DNA from: Roseateles hydrophilus
GTDB taxonomy: Bacteria; Pseudomonadota; Gammaproteobacteria; Burkholderiales; Burkholderiaceae_C
Assembly: GCF_026712245.1 (NCBI RefSeq)
Contig: NZ_JAPPUY010000001.1
Coordinates: forward strand, 186,001 to 250,000
Reading direction: 5' to 3'
DNA: 64,000 nucleotides
Shown: positions 28,768-38,136 of the stretch, one piece after another
How positions within the stretch are numbered: position 1 is the first letter of the stretch
Layout: each line of letters starts with the position of its first letter
The notes under the pieces: model-generated
Told to the model about the DNA's origin: nothing
Seen by the model: the letters and a program-made list of their open reading frames with translations, nothing else
Database searches by the model: none
Position numbers and translations under genes: made by a program

Positions 28768-29906
28768 AAAAGGTTGTGATTTGCCAGCATCGGTTGATGC
28801 ACTATCGAACTGGCTTGTTTAACCAGCTAAGGCACGCCTGCAGCGAACGCCAGATCGAACTGCAACTGGTGCACGGCCAGGCCACGCGGCGAGAGCAGGT
28901 TAAACGGGATGAAGGTACGCTTTCTTGGGCGCACAGTGTCGTCAACAAGGTTTGGGAGGTTGGTGCGCGCGATTGGATTTGGCAACCGTTTCCAGCCGCA
29001 CTCAAGGACGCGGATTTGGTGGTGGTGATGCAGGAGAACCGCATCCTGTCCAACTACCCTTTGTTGCTGGCCCGGTTGTGGTCGGGGCGCCGCATCGGCT
29101 ATTGGGGGCACGGTGTCAATTTTCAGAGTGATGCACCCGCTGGCTGGCGCGAAAGATGGAAGCGCTTCCTGCTCAATCGTGTGGACTGGTGGTTTGCGTA
29201 CACCGCCATGACGGTGGACATCCTCAAGCAGTCCGGTTACCCGGCGGATCGCATCACGCAATTGGACAACGCGATTGACAACCACGCGTTTGAACGCGAT
29301 CTGGCGAGCGTCTCCGACGAGCAGTTGGCCGCATTGCGTATTGAGATTGATGCCCCGGGCGGCGCGCCTATCGGTTTGTTCTGCGGCTCGCTGTACCCGG
29401 ACAAGCGGCTGGACTACATGATTGAGGCGGCGGACCGCATCCATGCCGAGTTGCCCGCGTTCCGGTTGGTGGTTGTTGGGGACGGCCCCAGTGCGGCCAC
29501 CATTCGTCAGGCCATGGAATCCCGGCCATGGCTGAAGTGGCAGGGTGTGCGCAAGGGCGTGGAGAAAGCTGCTTGGTTCAAGCTCGCAGATGTGGTGATC
29601 AACCCTGGACTGGTGGGGCTTCACATCCTGGACTCGTTTTGCTCAGGCACGCCCATGGTCACCACCGCAGAATCGCGGCACAGCCCGGAAATTGCCTACC
29701 TCAAGGATGGTGTCAATGGGCTTGTGGTGCGGGGAGGTGCTGACCGCTACGCCGACGCCGTGGTCGCACTGTTCAAGGATCGGGCGCGGCTGGAAGCCAT
29801 CAAGCAGGCGGCGTTGACCGATGCCCGCCACTACACGCTGGAGCATATGGTTGAACAGTTTGCGGACGGTATCGCGCGTTGCGTGGATTTGCCCAAGAAA
29901 GCTTGA
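28764..29906 (+). CDS. Glycosyltransferase family 4
   Basis: 380 residues from the GTG at 28764, which overlaps the acyltransferase stop (GTGA) and has AAGGA at 28753-28757 with 6 bp spacing; an earlier in-frame ATG at 28716 lies inside the upstream gene. GT-B motifs: KKVVICQHRLMHYRTGLFNQ at the start, IGLFCGSLYPDKRLDYMIEA for the donor site, and PGLVGLHILDSFCSGTPMVT near the C-terminus. Fourth glycosyltransferase of the cluster; sugar specificity is unknown. Confidence 0.88.
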   Translation: MKKVVICQHRLMHYRTGLFNQLRHACSERQIELQLVHGQATRREQVKRDEGTLSWAHSVVNKVWEVGARDWIWQPFPAALKDADLVVVMQENRILSNYPLLLARLWSGRRIGYWGHGVNFQSDAPAGWRERWKRFLLNRVDWWFAYTAMTVDILKQSGYPADRITQLDNAIDNHAFERDLASVSDEQLAALRIEIDAPGGAPIGLFCGSLYPDKRLDYMIEAADRIHAELPAFRLVVVGDGPSAATIRQAMESRPWLKWQGVRKGVEKAAWFKLADVVINPGLVGLHILDSFCSGTPMVTTAESRHSPEIAYLKDGVNGLVVRGGADRYADAVVALFKDRARLEAIKQAALTDARHYTLEHMVEQFADGIARCVDLPKKA

Positions 29907-30202
29907 AAGCGGGGCGCTCTCCCGCGCGAGTGTTCATTGGTGTAGAAGCCAGATCGCCCTCGGCGATGTGCGTTTCAGCGGCCGGCGCCACATGAGGTGC
30001 GACAGGCGCCACCGCATGCCACTGCTGGAGCGCAAGCGCGTATGGCGGCGCCGAGGCCTTCTGTTGGCTGGTCTTCCGGCGCCACTGACGGCGGCAGGGG
30101 GCGTTGCCAGCGCCGTCATCGGTGCCGATTACGATGGCGGCTCACTGTTTGGCGACCCGCTTCTGCCTCGCTTGCGCCAAGCTTCTGGAACTGGCTGTAC
30201 AC
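29907..30202 (+). other. Gap without a recognisable gene inside the EPS operon
   Basis: 296 bp between two genes that otherwise sit in a tightly packed operon. Frames through it are short, rich in Arg/Ala/Gly and match nothing I know, and no promoter or terminator stands out. It may be the remnant of a deleted gene or hold an internal promoter. Confidence 0.4.
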
Positions 30203-30955
30203 ATGATTGAAATGCGTCGTCGAATCCCTGTTCTGGGCCAACCTTTTGATCCATTGACATGGCCTGAGGCGCTGAATCGCATCGAGGCCTGGGCGGGAGC
30301 GAGGGAAAGCCGCTACGTCTGTATCAGCAATGCTCACTCGGCGGTGACGGGCAGTCAGGATGCTGACTTCGCCGCCGTGCTGCAGGGGGCGGACATGGTG
30401 ACGCCGGACGGAGCACCCGTGGCCTGGATGATGCGGCGCCTGGGGGTGCCCAATCAGCAGCGGATCAATGGGCCTGACCTGATGTGGCGCTACTGTGAGC
30501 GTGCCGCCTCGACGGGGCAGTCCATTTATCTGTACGGTGGTACGGACCGAACGCTGGAGTTGCTGCAGCAGCGGCTGCGGGCGACCTGGCCTGCGCTGAA
30601 GATTGCTGGGGCGGTGTCGCCGCCGTTTCGTGCATTGACTGCCGAGGAGCGTGCGGCGCACGTGGCGGCCATCAATGCGTCGGGCGCGGGCACCGTCTGG
30701 GTGAGCCTGGGGTGCCCCAAGCAGGAGCGCTGGATGGCCGAGCACCGCGGGCAGGTGCAGGCCGTGATGATTGGTGTGGGCGCTGCGTTTGACTATCACG
30801 CCGGCACCATTCAACGCGCCCCGCTGTGGATGCAGCGCTCGGGCCTGGAGTGGCTGCACCGCCTCGTGAGTGAGCCGCGCCGGCTGTGGCGGCGCTATCT
30901 GGTCACCAACAGCCTTTTCATCTGGGGCGCCGCGCGCCAGTTGCTGCGGCGCTGA
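30203..30955 (+). CDS. WecG/TagA/CpsF family glycosyltransferase (GT26)
   Basis: 250 residues from ATG 30203 (an alternative ATG is at 30212). GT26 hallmarks: TPDGAPVAWMMRRLGVPNQQRINGPDLM (residues about 71-98, cited in part), YLYGGTDRTLELLQQRL, VSLGCPKQERWM, and VGAAFDYHAGTIQRAP with the C-terminal GLEWLHRL. Enzymes of this family transfer N-acetylmannosaminuronic acid, ManNAc or glucose to a lipid-linked sugar at the membrane. Last forward gene of the EPS operon, convergent with the DUF1501 gene 15 bp away. Confidence 0.92.
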   Translation: MIEMRRRIPVLGQPFDPLTWPEALNRIEAWAGARESRYVCISNAHSAVTGSQDADFAAVLQGADMVTPDGAPVAWMMRRLGVPNQQRINGPDLMWRYCERAASTGQSIYLYGGTDRTLELLQQRLRATWPALKIAGAVSPPFRALTAEERAAHVAAINASGAGTVWVSLGCPKQERWMAEHRGQVQAVMIGVGAAFDYHAGTIQRAPLWMQRSGLEWLHRLVSEPRRLWRRYLVTNSLFIWGAARQLLRR

Positions 30956-30970
30956 AAGCGGCGGGCGGGC

Positions 30971-32410
30971 TCAGGCGTTCAGGAATGCCGGGCCACCCGA
31001 AAAGTTGGTGAGCGTTGGCAAGACCTGCAACTGCTCAGAAGCGGTGAGGCCCATCCAGGCGGCAAGTGAGCCTGCCATCTGGCTCACCGAGGTGGTGGGC
31101 AGCAGCCGGCCAGAGCCCACGTCGTTCGCACCACCGAGCGCTGTGCTTGGGAACTGCCCATACATGGCCCTGCCGCGCACCGCACCGCCCGCAACGAAGT
31201 GATGGCTGCCCCAGCCATGGTCGCTGCCGTCGCCGTTGCTCAGCAGCGTGCGGCCGAAGTCTGATGCGGTGAACAGCGTGACGTTGTTCTGAAGCCCCAA
31301 GGCGTTGAGTGCTGCCATGAAGTAGCTGATGGACTGCGCCACTTGGGCCATCTGCGCGGGTTGGTCGCGCATCTGGTTGTTGTGCGTGTCGAAGCCACCC
31401 ATCTGCACCATGAACACTTGGCGGCGCATGCCCAGTGCCTGGTTGGCTGCCATGATCTGCAGCACCATGCGCAGTTGGCGGGCGAGGCCGAGCTTGTCCA
31501 GGGTTGTGTTGGCCGCATTCACCTGGGCGATGGCCGTACTGGGGATGGCGGGCACGTTCACGCCTGCCAATGCAGCTTGCAGCGTGGTGTTGGCGCTGAG
31601 GCCGCGTTGCATCACGCGGGCGTACTCCGATTGCAGGCGGTCGTTGGCGGTGGCGGCGTAACTGCGCTGCAGGGCGGTGCTGGCGCTCGTGGAGCCGAAC
31701 AAGCGAGCTGACCCCATCGCGTTGGCGACGACAGGCCCTTCAGTGCCCACCTGGTATTGGCTGACGCTGCTTCCCGACAGAAACACGGCGTTGCCACTGG
31801 CTGATACCGCCGTGAACACGGGCTGGGCGTTGGCGGCCATGAGGATGTCGCCCATGCGGCCGCCCCAACCAGACGTTGCCCCCTCTGGGGCCAGGCTTTG
31901 CCAGGTGGAGGCTTGGTCGTTGTGCGAGTAAAGCTTGGCTGGCACGCCGAGGCCGGCCAGGTAGTCGGCTTTGGTGATGGGGCGTACCAGTGGGCCGACG
32001 TTGGCCACGATGGCCGCCTGGCCGGCTTCGTACAGCTCGCGTAGCGGCGCCAGCTCGGCGGGCATGCCGAAGGCACGGCCTGCGGCCTGGCCGGTGGTGG
32101 TGATGGCTTGCAGGCGGTCTGCGCGCCAGGCCAGCTCGCGCCGGGCGGCGGCGTACTCGGCGTAGCCCGTGGTGTCGATGGGTACCACCCAGTTGTGGCT
32201 GTCGCTGCCGCCGTTCATGAACAGGCACACCAGGGCCTTGTAGCCGGTGGTGGTGGCGGCCTGGCTGTTCTGGCTGGCCATTGCCGCCAGGCCGGCCAGG
32301 CTGGTGGCCAGCGGCAGGCCGTGGTGCGGAATGGCCGCGCTGGCGGCCAGGCCGCTCACAGCCCGCAGGAAACTGCGGCGTGACGCGCCGGTGGGGGAGG
32401 GGCTTGTCAT
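30971..32410 (-). CDS. DUF1501 protein, Tat-exported
   Basis: 479 residues from ATG 32410, whose ATGA overlaps the DUF1800 stop. The N-terminus carries a twin-arginine signal, ASRRSFLRAVSG, then a hydrophobic stretch, implying export in folded form. ALVCLFMNGGSDSHNWVVP and the later GSDHGWGSHHFVAGGAVRG are DUF1501 hallmarks; this family resembles the alkaline phosphatase/sulfatase superfamily and may bind metal. DUF1501 and DUF1800 genes are known to travel as pairs, but no function is established. It lies next to EPS genes on the opposite strand. Confidence 0.88.
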   Translation of the reverse strand: MTSPSPTGASRRSFLRAVSGLAASAAIPHHGLPLATSLAGLAAMASQNSQAATTTGYKALVCLFMNGGSDSHNWVVPIDTTGYAEYAAARRELAWRADRLQAITTTGQAAGRAFGMPAELAPLRELYEAGQAAIVANVGPLVRPITKADYLAGLGVPAKLYSHNDQASTWQSLAPEGATSGWGGRMGDILMAANAQPVFTAVSASGNAVFLSGSSVSQYQVGTEGPVVANAMGSARLFGSTSASTALQRSYAATANDRLQSEYARVMQRGLSANTTLQAALAGVNVPAIPSTAIAQVNAANTTLDKLGLARQLRMVLQIMAANQALGMRRQVFMVQMGGFDTHNNQMRDQPAQMAQVAQSISYFMAALNALGLQNNVTLFTASDFGRTLLSNGDGSDHGWGSHHFVAGGAVRGRAMYGQFPSTALGGANDVGSGRLLPTTSVSQMAGSLAAWMGLTASEQLQVLPTLTNFSGGPAFLNA

Positions 32411-35400
32411 CGTTGCACCATGTATTCGGGTGAGGCCAGCGCCAGGAAGACGGCGACACGGGCGCGGTTGATGTGAGCGTCGGCGCTGATGCCGCTGACG
32501 TTGAGCATGGCGTCCATCAAGTCCTGCCGCAGCGTGCTGCTCATGCTGCCGGCGTACAGCAGCAGGTCCAGGCGGCTCACCACTGCAGCCAGTTGCCCGG
32601 CAGCAATCAGGTCTGCCAGTTGCTGAAGTTGGGCAGTGACATCGGTGCCGGCAGCCGTCCACCCCAACCCGCCGCCGGCCATGCGCTCGGCCAGGTTGAT
32701 CCATTGGGCCGTGGTGCTTTCGCTGACGATTTGCATCATGGGCACGGTGATGCGCTCGGCCGAGAACACCGTGTTGGGCGGCACATAGCCTGGCCGGAAG
32801 TAGCCGAACACCGAGTTGGCGTAGAGCGGGCGTTGCCCCAGCGGCTCCAGCTCACTGCCAATGGCGTATTGCCCGGTGGCAGACACGGCCTGCAGGCTGC
32901 GCATCCAGTGCGCCACGCGGGCCACCGGTTCGCGCAGCTTGCCGATGCTGCTGGCTGGCGGGTTTGTGGCTTCGCTGTCCAGCAAGATGGCACGGGCCAC
33001 CGCTCCCAGGTCACCTCTCACACCCTTGCCATTGTTGTTGAAGATCGCGGCCACCCGTGCTACGTAGGCCGGGCTGGGGTGGCTACTGACGAGGTGCTGA
33101 ATCAGCTGCCGGCTGATGAAAGGGCCGACGTTGGGATGGTTGAACAGCGCATCCAGCGCGAGCTTCAGGTCGGCCTGTGCGCTGTTACCCGCCGGCAGCG
33201 TAATGCTCTGTGCCTTGCCGCTGAACAGGCGCTTTTCGCTGGTGGAGTGCAGGCCGGGGTAGGCCTTCATCGGCAGGATGTCGATGCGCTGGTCTGCTGC
33301 TGCGCTGAGGTCGGGGCTGCGATAGCGGAAGGTTTGCTCTGTGAGTTGGTTATCGGGGAAAGCCCAGCTCCAACCGGTGAACACTTTCGCCAAGGCCAAC
33401 ACATCGTTGTTGTTGTAGGTCTCAATAGGCTGGCCATTGCCGTCAAGCCGTGCGCTGCCGTCGGTGTTCAGCTCATGCAGCCCGATGGTGAACAACTGCA
33501 TCACTTCGCGTGCGAAGTTCTCGTCGGGCGTGCGGCCTGTAGCCACGTCTTCCGGACGATTGCGCATGTGCGAGAGGTAGAGGCCCATGGCCGGGCTGAG
33601 GGCGATCTGCTCCAACAAGTCGCGGTAGTTGCCCAGCGCATGACGGTTCAGCGTGTCAACGTATTGCGCGTAGGCACGGGCGTGGTGGTAGAGGTTGGAG
33701 TCAGCCTGCGACACGATGAAGATCTGGTGCAGCGCAAAGCCCATGCGGCGGCGCAATTGATCGGGGCTGGTGGCGGCAGATTCCCAGAAGCGCTGCCCCA
33801 CCCAATTGGGGCTGTAGCTCGTGCCCCCTGGGCGGTAAGCGTCGCCCAGGTCATAGCGCAACTGCACGGCAGCCACCATCTCAGGTACGAACGGCATGGC
33901 GAGTTGTTGATCAATCCACGCCGCGTGACCGAGTTGCACAACTTTCTCTACATCGGCCAGCGTCGGGCCAAAGCTGGCTCGCTGCAGCAGGCGCGCGGCC
34001 GCATGCTGTGCCGCAGTGGGTGAGGGCGTGGTGCCTGGGACAGTGAAGCGCAATGCGCCGTTCGAATGTACGACGCTGTCACCTGCGGTGGTGCCAGCGC
34101 CGTCCACGGCAGCGTCGCCCACGCCAGCGTCGAAGACGACACCGTTCGCGAATGGTGCCAGCACACCACTGTTCACTTGGACGTAGTGCACGTACAGGTT
34201 GCGGTCTGCCCCGTTGATGACGGCGTCATTGGTGAACAGGACGTCGATGCGGCTGCCTGTCGTGATCTTGGGCACAGCGAAGCGGTAGTCGGCAAGTGTG
34301 CTGCTGGTGACCTCCACGCTGCCGACGATCACCCCGTCCACGCGCAGCTGCATGATGGCGCCTACACCGCCCGCAACGCTGGCGGAGGCGCGAACGGTCA
34401 GGGTATCGATAAGGTTGACCGAAGGCCAGGTGCCCGTGAGGACACCGGCGGTGTAGCTGGCGCCGGGGGAGGTTGGCGTGAGGAAGGTGGAGCCGGCGAT
34501 GAGGTAGGCGACGTTGAGCTGGCGGGTGACGCCGTCCACGGTGCCGGGGTTGGCGAAGGTGACGGCCACCTGGCTACCCGGCTGCAAGGGCGGGGTGGGC
34601 ATGAGGTAGTCGGCCGGGGTGGTGCTGTTGACCTGGGCAGCGCTGATGGCGACGCCATCCACCCACAGCGTCATCAGCGCACCCACGCCACCTGCAGGCA
34701 CGGCGCTGGCGCGCACGGTGACGGTGCTGGTGATGTTGGGTGCAGGCCAGGTGGAGCGCAGCGCGCCGCCCCAGCCCATGTCGCCTCTGGGGGCGACCAC
34801 ATCGACACCGTCGAAGGCGGCAGCCGCCGAACCGCGGTCATACGTGGTGCCGGGTGTTGTGGGCCGCCAGACGGTGTTGGCCGTGGTGGCGTAGGCGACG
34901 TAGAGGTTGCGGTCGGCGCCGTCAATGAGTGCGTCGTTGGTGAAGGCGATATCGAGCTTGCGGCCAGGCGTCATGGGTGGCACGGCGAAGCGGAAGTCGG
35001 CGTGCTCGGTGGACTTGACCTCGACAGTGCCCACGACGATGCCGTCGACCAGCACCTGCATCACAGGTCCGACACCACCGGCCAGCGAGGCGCGAGCCCG
35101 GATGAGCAGGCTGTCGGTGAGATTGGGCTCAGGCCAGGCGGCGTCCAGCGTGTTGTTGGTTGCCAGCAGCACGGTCTTGCCGGCCATGGCGTAGGCCAGT
35201 TGCAGCTCACGGCCCACCGTGGGGTTGGTGTGGATGAGCTGCACGCGTTGGCCGGGCCTCAAGGGCAGCGAGGGGAGGGTGATGTCAGCCAGGGTGGTGG
35301 AGCGCAGCTCCACGGTGCCGATGACGACACCGTCCACCAGCACCTGCACGATGGGGCCGACGTTGCCCACCAGGCGTGCACTGGCGCGCAGCGTCAGCGA

Positions 35401-38136
35401 GTCGGTCATGTTGGTGGCGGGCCACTTGCCGCGCAGTGCACCGTTGGCGGTGAGCAGGGGCTGCGTGGTGGGGGCCGCGTTGACACCGTCATACGCCGCC
35501 AGGCCAAGGCCGGCATCCAGCGTCATGCCGGCGCTGGGCTGCAGCACGGTGTTGCCGGCCTTGAGGTAGTGCACGCGCAAACTGCGCGCCGTGCCGTCCA
35601 CGGTGCCTGCATTGGCAAAGGCGACATCAACGCGGCTGTCCGCGGCCAGGGGCGGGGCGGCAAACACAAAGTCGGCAGGCTCAGTGGACGTGACCTCAGC
35701 GGAGCCGACGGCGATGCCGTCGACGCGCACGATCATTTGGGCACCAACGCCGCCGGCCGCAGTGGCGCTGGCGCGCACGGTGAGGCGGTCGGTGAGATTG
35801 GCGGCCGGCCAGGCCAGGCGCAGGGCGCCGGAGGAATGGACCAAGGTGCGGGCCGCCTCGACGTTCTGGCCGTCGAAGGCGGCCGCGCCATTGCCGATGT
35901 CGTAGCGGACGATGGCCTGGGTGGGCAGCACAGCGGTGTCGGCCGTGCTGATCTGCTGCACGTGCAGATTGCGATCCACACCGTTGATGACGGCGTCGTT
36001 GGTGAAGACCACATCGACCAGGCTGCCGGGCTTGAGGGCGGGGACGGCCAGGCGGTAGTCCGTGGGGTGAGTGGCGCGCACCTCGACGGTGTCGGTGAGC
36101 ACACCGTCCACGCGCACGGACATCAGCGCGCCCACATCGCCGGCCAGGTTGGCGTGGGCGCGGACGGTGAGCGCCCCGTTCACATTGACCGAAGGCCAGG
36201 TGCCCGTGAGGACACCGGCGGTGTAGCTGGCGCCGGGGGAGGTTGGCGTGAGGAAGGTGGAGCCGGCGATGAGGTAGGCGATGTTGAGTTGGCGGGTGAC
36301 GCCGTCCACGGTGCCGGGGTTGGCGAAGGTGACAGCCACCTGGCTACCCGGCTGCAAGGGCGGGGTGGGCATGAGGTAGTCGGCCGGGGTGGTGCTGTTG
36401 ACCTGGGCAGCGCTGATGGCGACGCCATCCACCCACAGCGTCATCAGTGCACCCACGCCACCTGCAGGCACGGCGCTGGCGCGCACGGTGACGGTGCTGG
36501 TGATGTTGGGTGCAGGCCAGGTGGAGCGCAGCGCACCGCCCCAGCCCATGTCGCCTCTGGGGGCGACCACATCGACACCGTCGAAGGCGGCAGCCGCCGA
36601 ACCGCGGTCATACGTGGTGCCGGGTGTTGTGGGCCGCCAGACGGTGTTGGCCGTGGTGGCGTAGGCGACGTAGAGGTTGCGGTCGGCGCCGTCAATGAGT
36701 GCGTCGTTGGTGAAGGCGATATCGAGCTTGCGGCCAGGCGTCATGGGTGGCACGGCGAAGCGGAAGTCGGCGTGCTCGGTGGACTTGACCTCGACAGTGC
36801 CCACGACGATGCCGTCGACCAGCACCTGCATCACAGGTCCGACACCACCGGCCAGCGAGGCGCGAGCCCGGATGAGCAGGCTGTCGGTGAGATTGGGCTC
36901 AGGCCAGGCGGCGTCCAGCGTGTTGTTGGTTGCCAGCAGCACGGTCTTGCCGGCCATGGCGTAGGCCAGTTGCAGCTCACGGCCCACCGTGGGGTTGGTG
37001 TGGATGAGCTGCACGCGTTGGCCGGGCCTCAAGGGCAGCGAGGGGAGGGTGATGTCAGCCAGGGTGGTGGAGCGCAGCTCCACGGTGCCGATGACGACAC
37101 CGTCCACCAGCACCTGCACGATGGGGCCGACGTTGCCCACCAGGCGTGCACTGGCGCGCAGCGTCAGCGAGTCGGTCATGTTGGTGGCGGGCCACTTGCC
37201 GCGCAGTGCACCGTTGGCGGTGAGCAGGGGCTGCGTGGTGGGGGCCGCGTTGACACCGTCATACGCCGCCAGGCCAAGGCCGGCATCCAGCGTCATGCCG
37301 GCGCTGGGCTGCAGCACGGTGTTGCCGGCCTTGAGGTAGTGCACGCGCAAACTGCGCGCCGTGCCGTCCACGGTGCCTGCATTGGCAAAGGCGACATCAA
37401 CGCGGCTGTCCGCGGCCAGGGGCGGGGCGGCAAACACAAAGTCGGCAGGCTCAGTGGACGTGACCTCAGCGGAGCCGACGGCGATGCCGTCGACGCGCAC
37501 GATCATTTGGGCACCAACGCCGCCGGCCGCAGTGGCGCTGGCGCGCACGGTGAGGCGGTCGGTGAGATTGGCGGCCGGCCAGGCCAGGCGCAGGGCGCCG
37601 GAGGAATGGACCAAGGTGCGGGCCGCCTCGACGTTCTGGCCGTCGAAGGCGGCCGCGCCATTGCCGATGTCGTAGCGGACGATGGCCTGGGTGGGCAGCA
37701 CAGCGGTGTCGGCCGTGCTGATCTGCTGCACGTGCAGATTGCGATCCACACCGTTGATGACGGCGTCGTTGGTGAAGACCACATCGACCAGGCTGCCGGG
37801 CTTGAGGGCGGGGACGGCCAGGCGGTAGTCGGTGGGGTGAGTGGCGCGCACCTCGACGGTGTCGGTGAGCACACCGTCCACGCGCACGGACATCAGCGCG
37901 CCCACATCGCCGGCCAGGTTGGCGTAGGCGCGGATGGTGAGCGATGGTGTGGCACTTTCCCCGGTGGTCGTGACTGCCTGCATGACCCGGCGCGCCGGCA
38001 CTTCTGCCGATGCGGCGCGCGTGGGCTCAGTTGCTGGGCCTCCGCCGCCGCCACCACACGCCGTCAGCAGGGCGCTTGTGCAAACAATCAGCACTCGCTT
38101 GGTGCGTTGCGTGACGTGGAAGAGCTGGGTCAACAT
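32407..38136 (-). CDS. Giant DUF1800 lipoprotein with eleven CBM-like modules
   Basis: 1909 residues. The signal peptide ends in a lipobox, LLTACGGGG (Cys27), so it is lipid-anchored. Residues about 60-1370 are eleven repeats of 95-130 residues with the pattern LTVRASA..GGVGA-M-VRVDG..VGSVEV-ST..ADY followed by VDVAFTND..I.G.DRNLYV. They resemble the calcium-dependent xylan-binding module family (CBM60-like). Modules 1-5 and 6-10 are two near-identical 590-residue blocks. Residues about 1375-1909 form the DUF1800 domain (ARLLQRASFGPTLADVEKV, RRRMGFALHQIFIVSQAD, NFAREVMQLFTIGLHEL). It overlaps and precedes the DUF1501 gene. A cell-surface carbohydrate-binding role is inferred; the DUF1800 activity is unknown. 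Confidence 0.85.
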   Translation of the reverse strand: MLTQLFHVTQRTKRVLIVCTSALLTACGGGGGGPATEPTRAASAEVPARRVMQAVTTTGESATPSLTIRAYANLAGDVGALMSVRVDGVLTDTVEVRATHPTDYRLAVPALKPGSLVDVVFTNDAVINGVDRNLHVQQISTADTAVLPTQAIVRYDIGNGAAAFDGQNVEAARTLVHSSGALRLAWPAANLTDRLTVRASATAAGGVGAQMIVRVDGIAVGSAEVTSTEPADFVFAAPPLAADSRVDVAFANAGTVDGTARSLRVHYLKAGNTVLQPSAGMTLDAGLGLAAYDGVNAAPTTQPLLTANGALRGKWPATNMTDSLTLRASARLVGNVGPIVQVLVDGVVIGTVELRSTTLADITLPSLPLRPGQRVQLIHTNPTVGRELQLAYAMAGKTVLLATNNTLDAAWPEPNLTDSLLIRARASLAGGVGPVMQVLVDGIVVGTVEVKSTEHADFRFAVPPMTPGRKLDIAFTNDALIDGADRNLYVAYATTANTVWRPTTPGTTYDRGSAAAAFDGVDVVAPRGDMGWGGALRSTWPAPNITSTVTVRASAVPAGGVGALMTLWVDGVAISAAQVNSTTPADYLMPTPPLQPGSQVAVTFANPGTVDGVTRQLNIAYLIAGSTFLTPTSPGASYTAGVLTGTWPSVNVNGALTVRAHANLAGDVGALMSVRVDGVLTDTVEVRATHPTDYRLAVPALKPGSLVDVVFTNDAVINGVDRNLHVQQISTADTAVLPTQAIVRYDIGNGAAAFDGQNVEAARTLVHSSGALRLAWPAANLTDRLTVRASATAAGGVGAQMIVRVDGIAVGSAEVTSTEPADFVFAAPPLAADSRVDVAFANAGTVDGTARSLRVHYLKAGNTVLQPSAGMTLDAGLGLAAYDGVNAAPTTQPLLTANGALRGKWPATNMTDSLTLRASARLVGNVGPIVQVLVDGVVIGTVELRSTTLADITLPSLPLRPGQRVQLIHTNPTVGRELQLAYAMAGKTVLLATNNTLDAAWPEPNLTDSLLIRARASLAGGVGPVMQVLVDGIVVGTVEVKSTEHADFRFAVPPMTPGRKLDIAFTNDALIDGADRNLYVAYATTANTVWRPTTPGTTYDRGSAAAAFDGVDVVAPRGDMGWGGALRSTWPAPNITSTVTVRASAVPAGGVGALMTLWVDGVAISAAQVNSTTPADYLMPTPPLQPGSQVAVTFANPGTVDGVTRQLNVAYLIAGSTFLTPTSPGASYTAGVLTGTWPSVNLIDTLTVRASASVAGGVGAIMQLRVDGVIVGSVEVTSSTLADYRFAVPKITTGSRIDVLFTNDAVINGADRNLYVHYVQVNSGVLAPFANGVVFDAGVGDAAVDGAGTTAGDSVVHSNGALRFTVPGTTPSPTAAQHAAARLLQRASFGPTLADVEKVVQLGHAAWIDQQLAMPFVPEMVAAVQLRYDLGDAYRPGGTSYSPNWVGQRFWESAATSPDQLRRRMGFALHQIFIVSQADSNLYHHARAYAQYVDTLNRHALGNYRDLLEQIALSPAMGLYLSHMRNRPEDVATGRTPDENFAREVMQLFTIGLHELNTDGSARLDGNGQPIETYNNNDVLALAKVFTGWSWAFPDNQLTEQTFRYRSPDLSAAADQRIDILPMKAYPGLHSTSEKRLFSGKAQSITLPAGNSAQADLKLALDALFNHPNVGPFISRQLIQHLVSSHPSPAYVARVAAIFNNNGKGVRGDLGAVARAILLDSEATNPPASSIGKLREPVARVAHWMRSLQAVSATGQYAIGSELEPLGQRPLYANSVFGYFRPGYVPPNTVFSAERITVPMMQIVSESTTAQWINLAERMAGGGLGWTAAGTDVTAQLQQLADLIAAGQLAAVVSRLDLLLYAGSMSSTLRQDLMDAMLNVSGISADAHINRARVAVFLALASPEYMVQR
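34415..36173 (-). repeat. Tandem duplication copy A (1.76 kb, inside the DUF1800 gene)
   Basis: Aligned by eye to 36185-37943 with a constant offset of 1770 bp. About eight mismatches were counted: five near the lower-coordinate end (34512-34765) and three at the upper end (after 36060). The roughly 1.3 kb in between looks identical. The unit is a whole number of codons (590) and encodes modules 6-10. Confidence 0.95.
36185..37943 (-). repeat. Tandem duplication copy B (1.76 kb, inside the DUF1800 gene)
   Basis: Partner of 34415-36173, encoding modules 1-5 at the N-terminal side of the protein. The junction between copies is an 11-bp segment with no similarity to the flanks of the other copy. 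Confidence 0.95.

Noticed and set aside
30971-32704. N-terminal extension of the DUF1501 protein upstream of 32410
   Set aside because: The extension overlaps the DUF1800 gene in another frame and would bury the twin-arginine signal; the ATGA overlap at 32407-32410 is the natural start.
34415-37943. The tandem duplication as an insertion sequence or phage element
   Set aside because: No transposase, terminal inverted repeats or target duplication; the unit is wholly coding and in frame.
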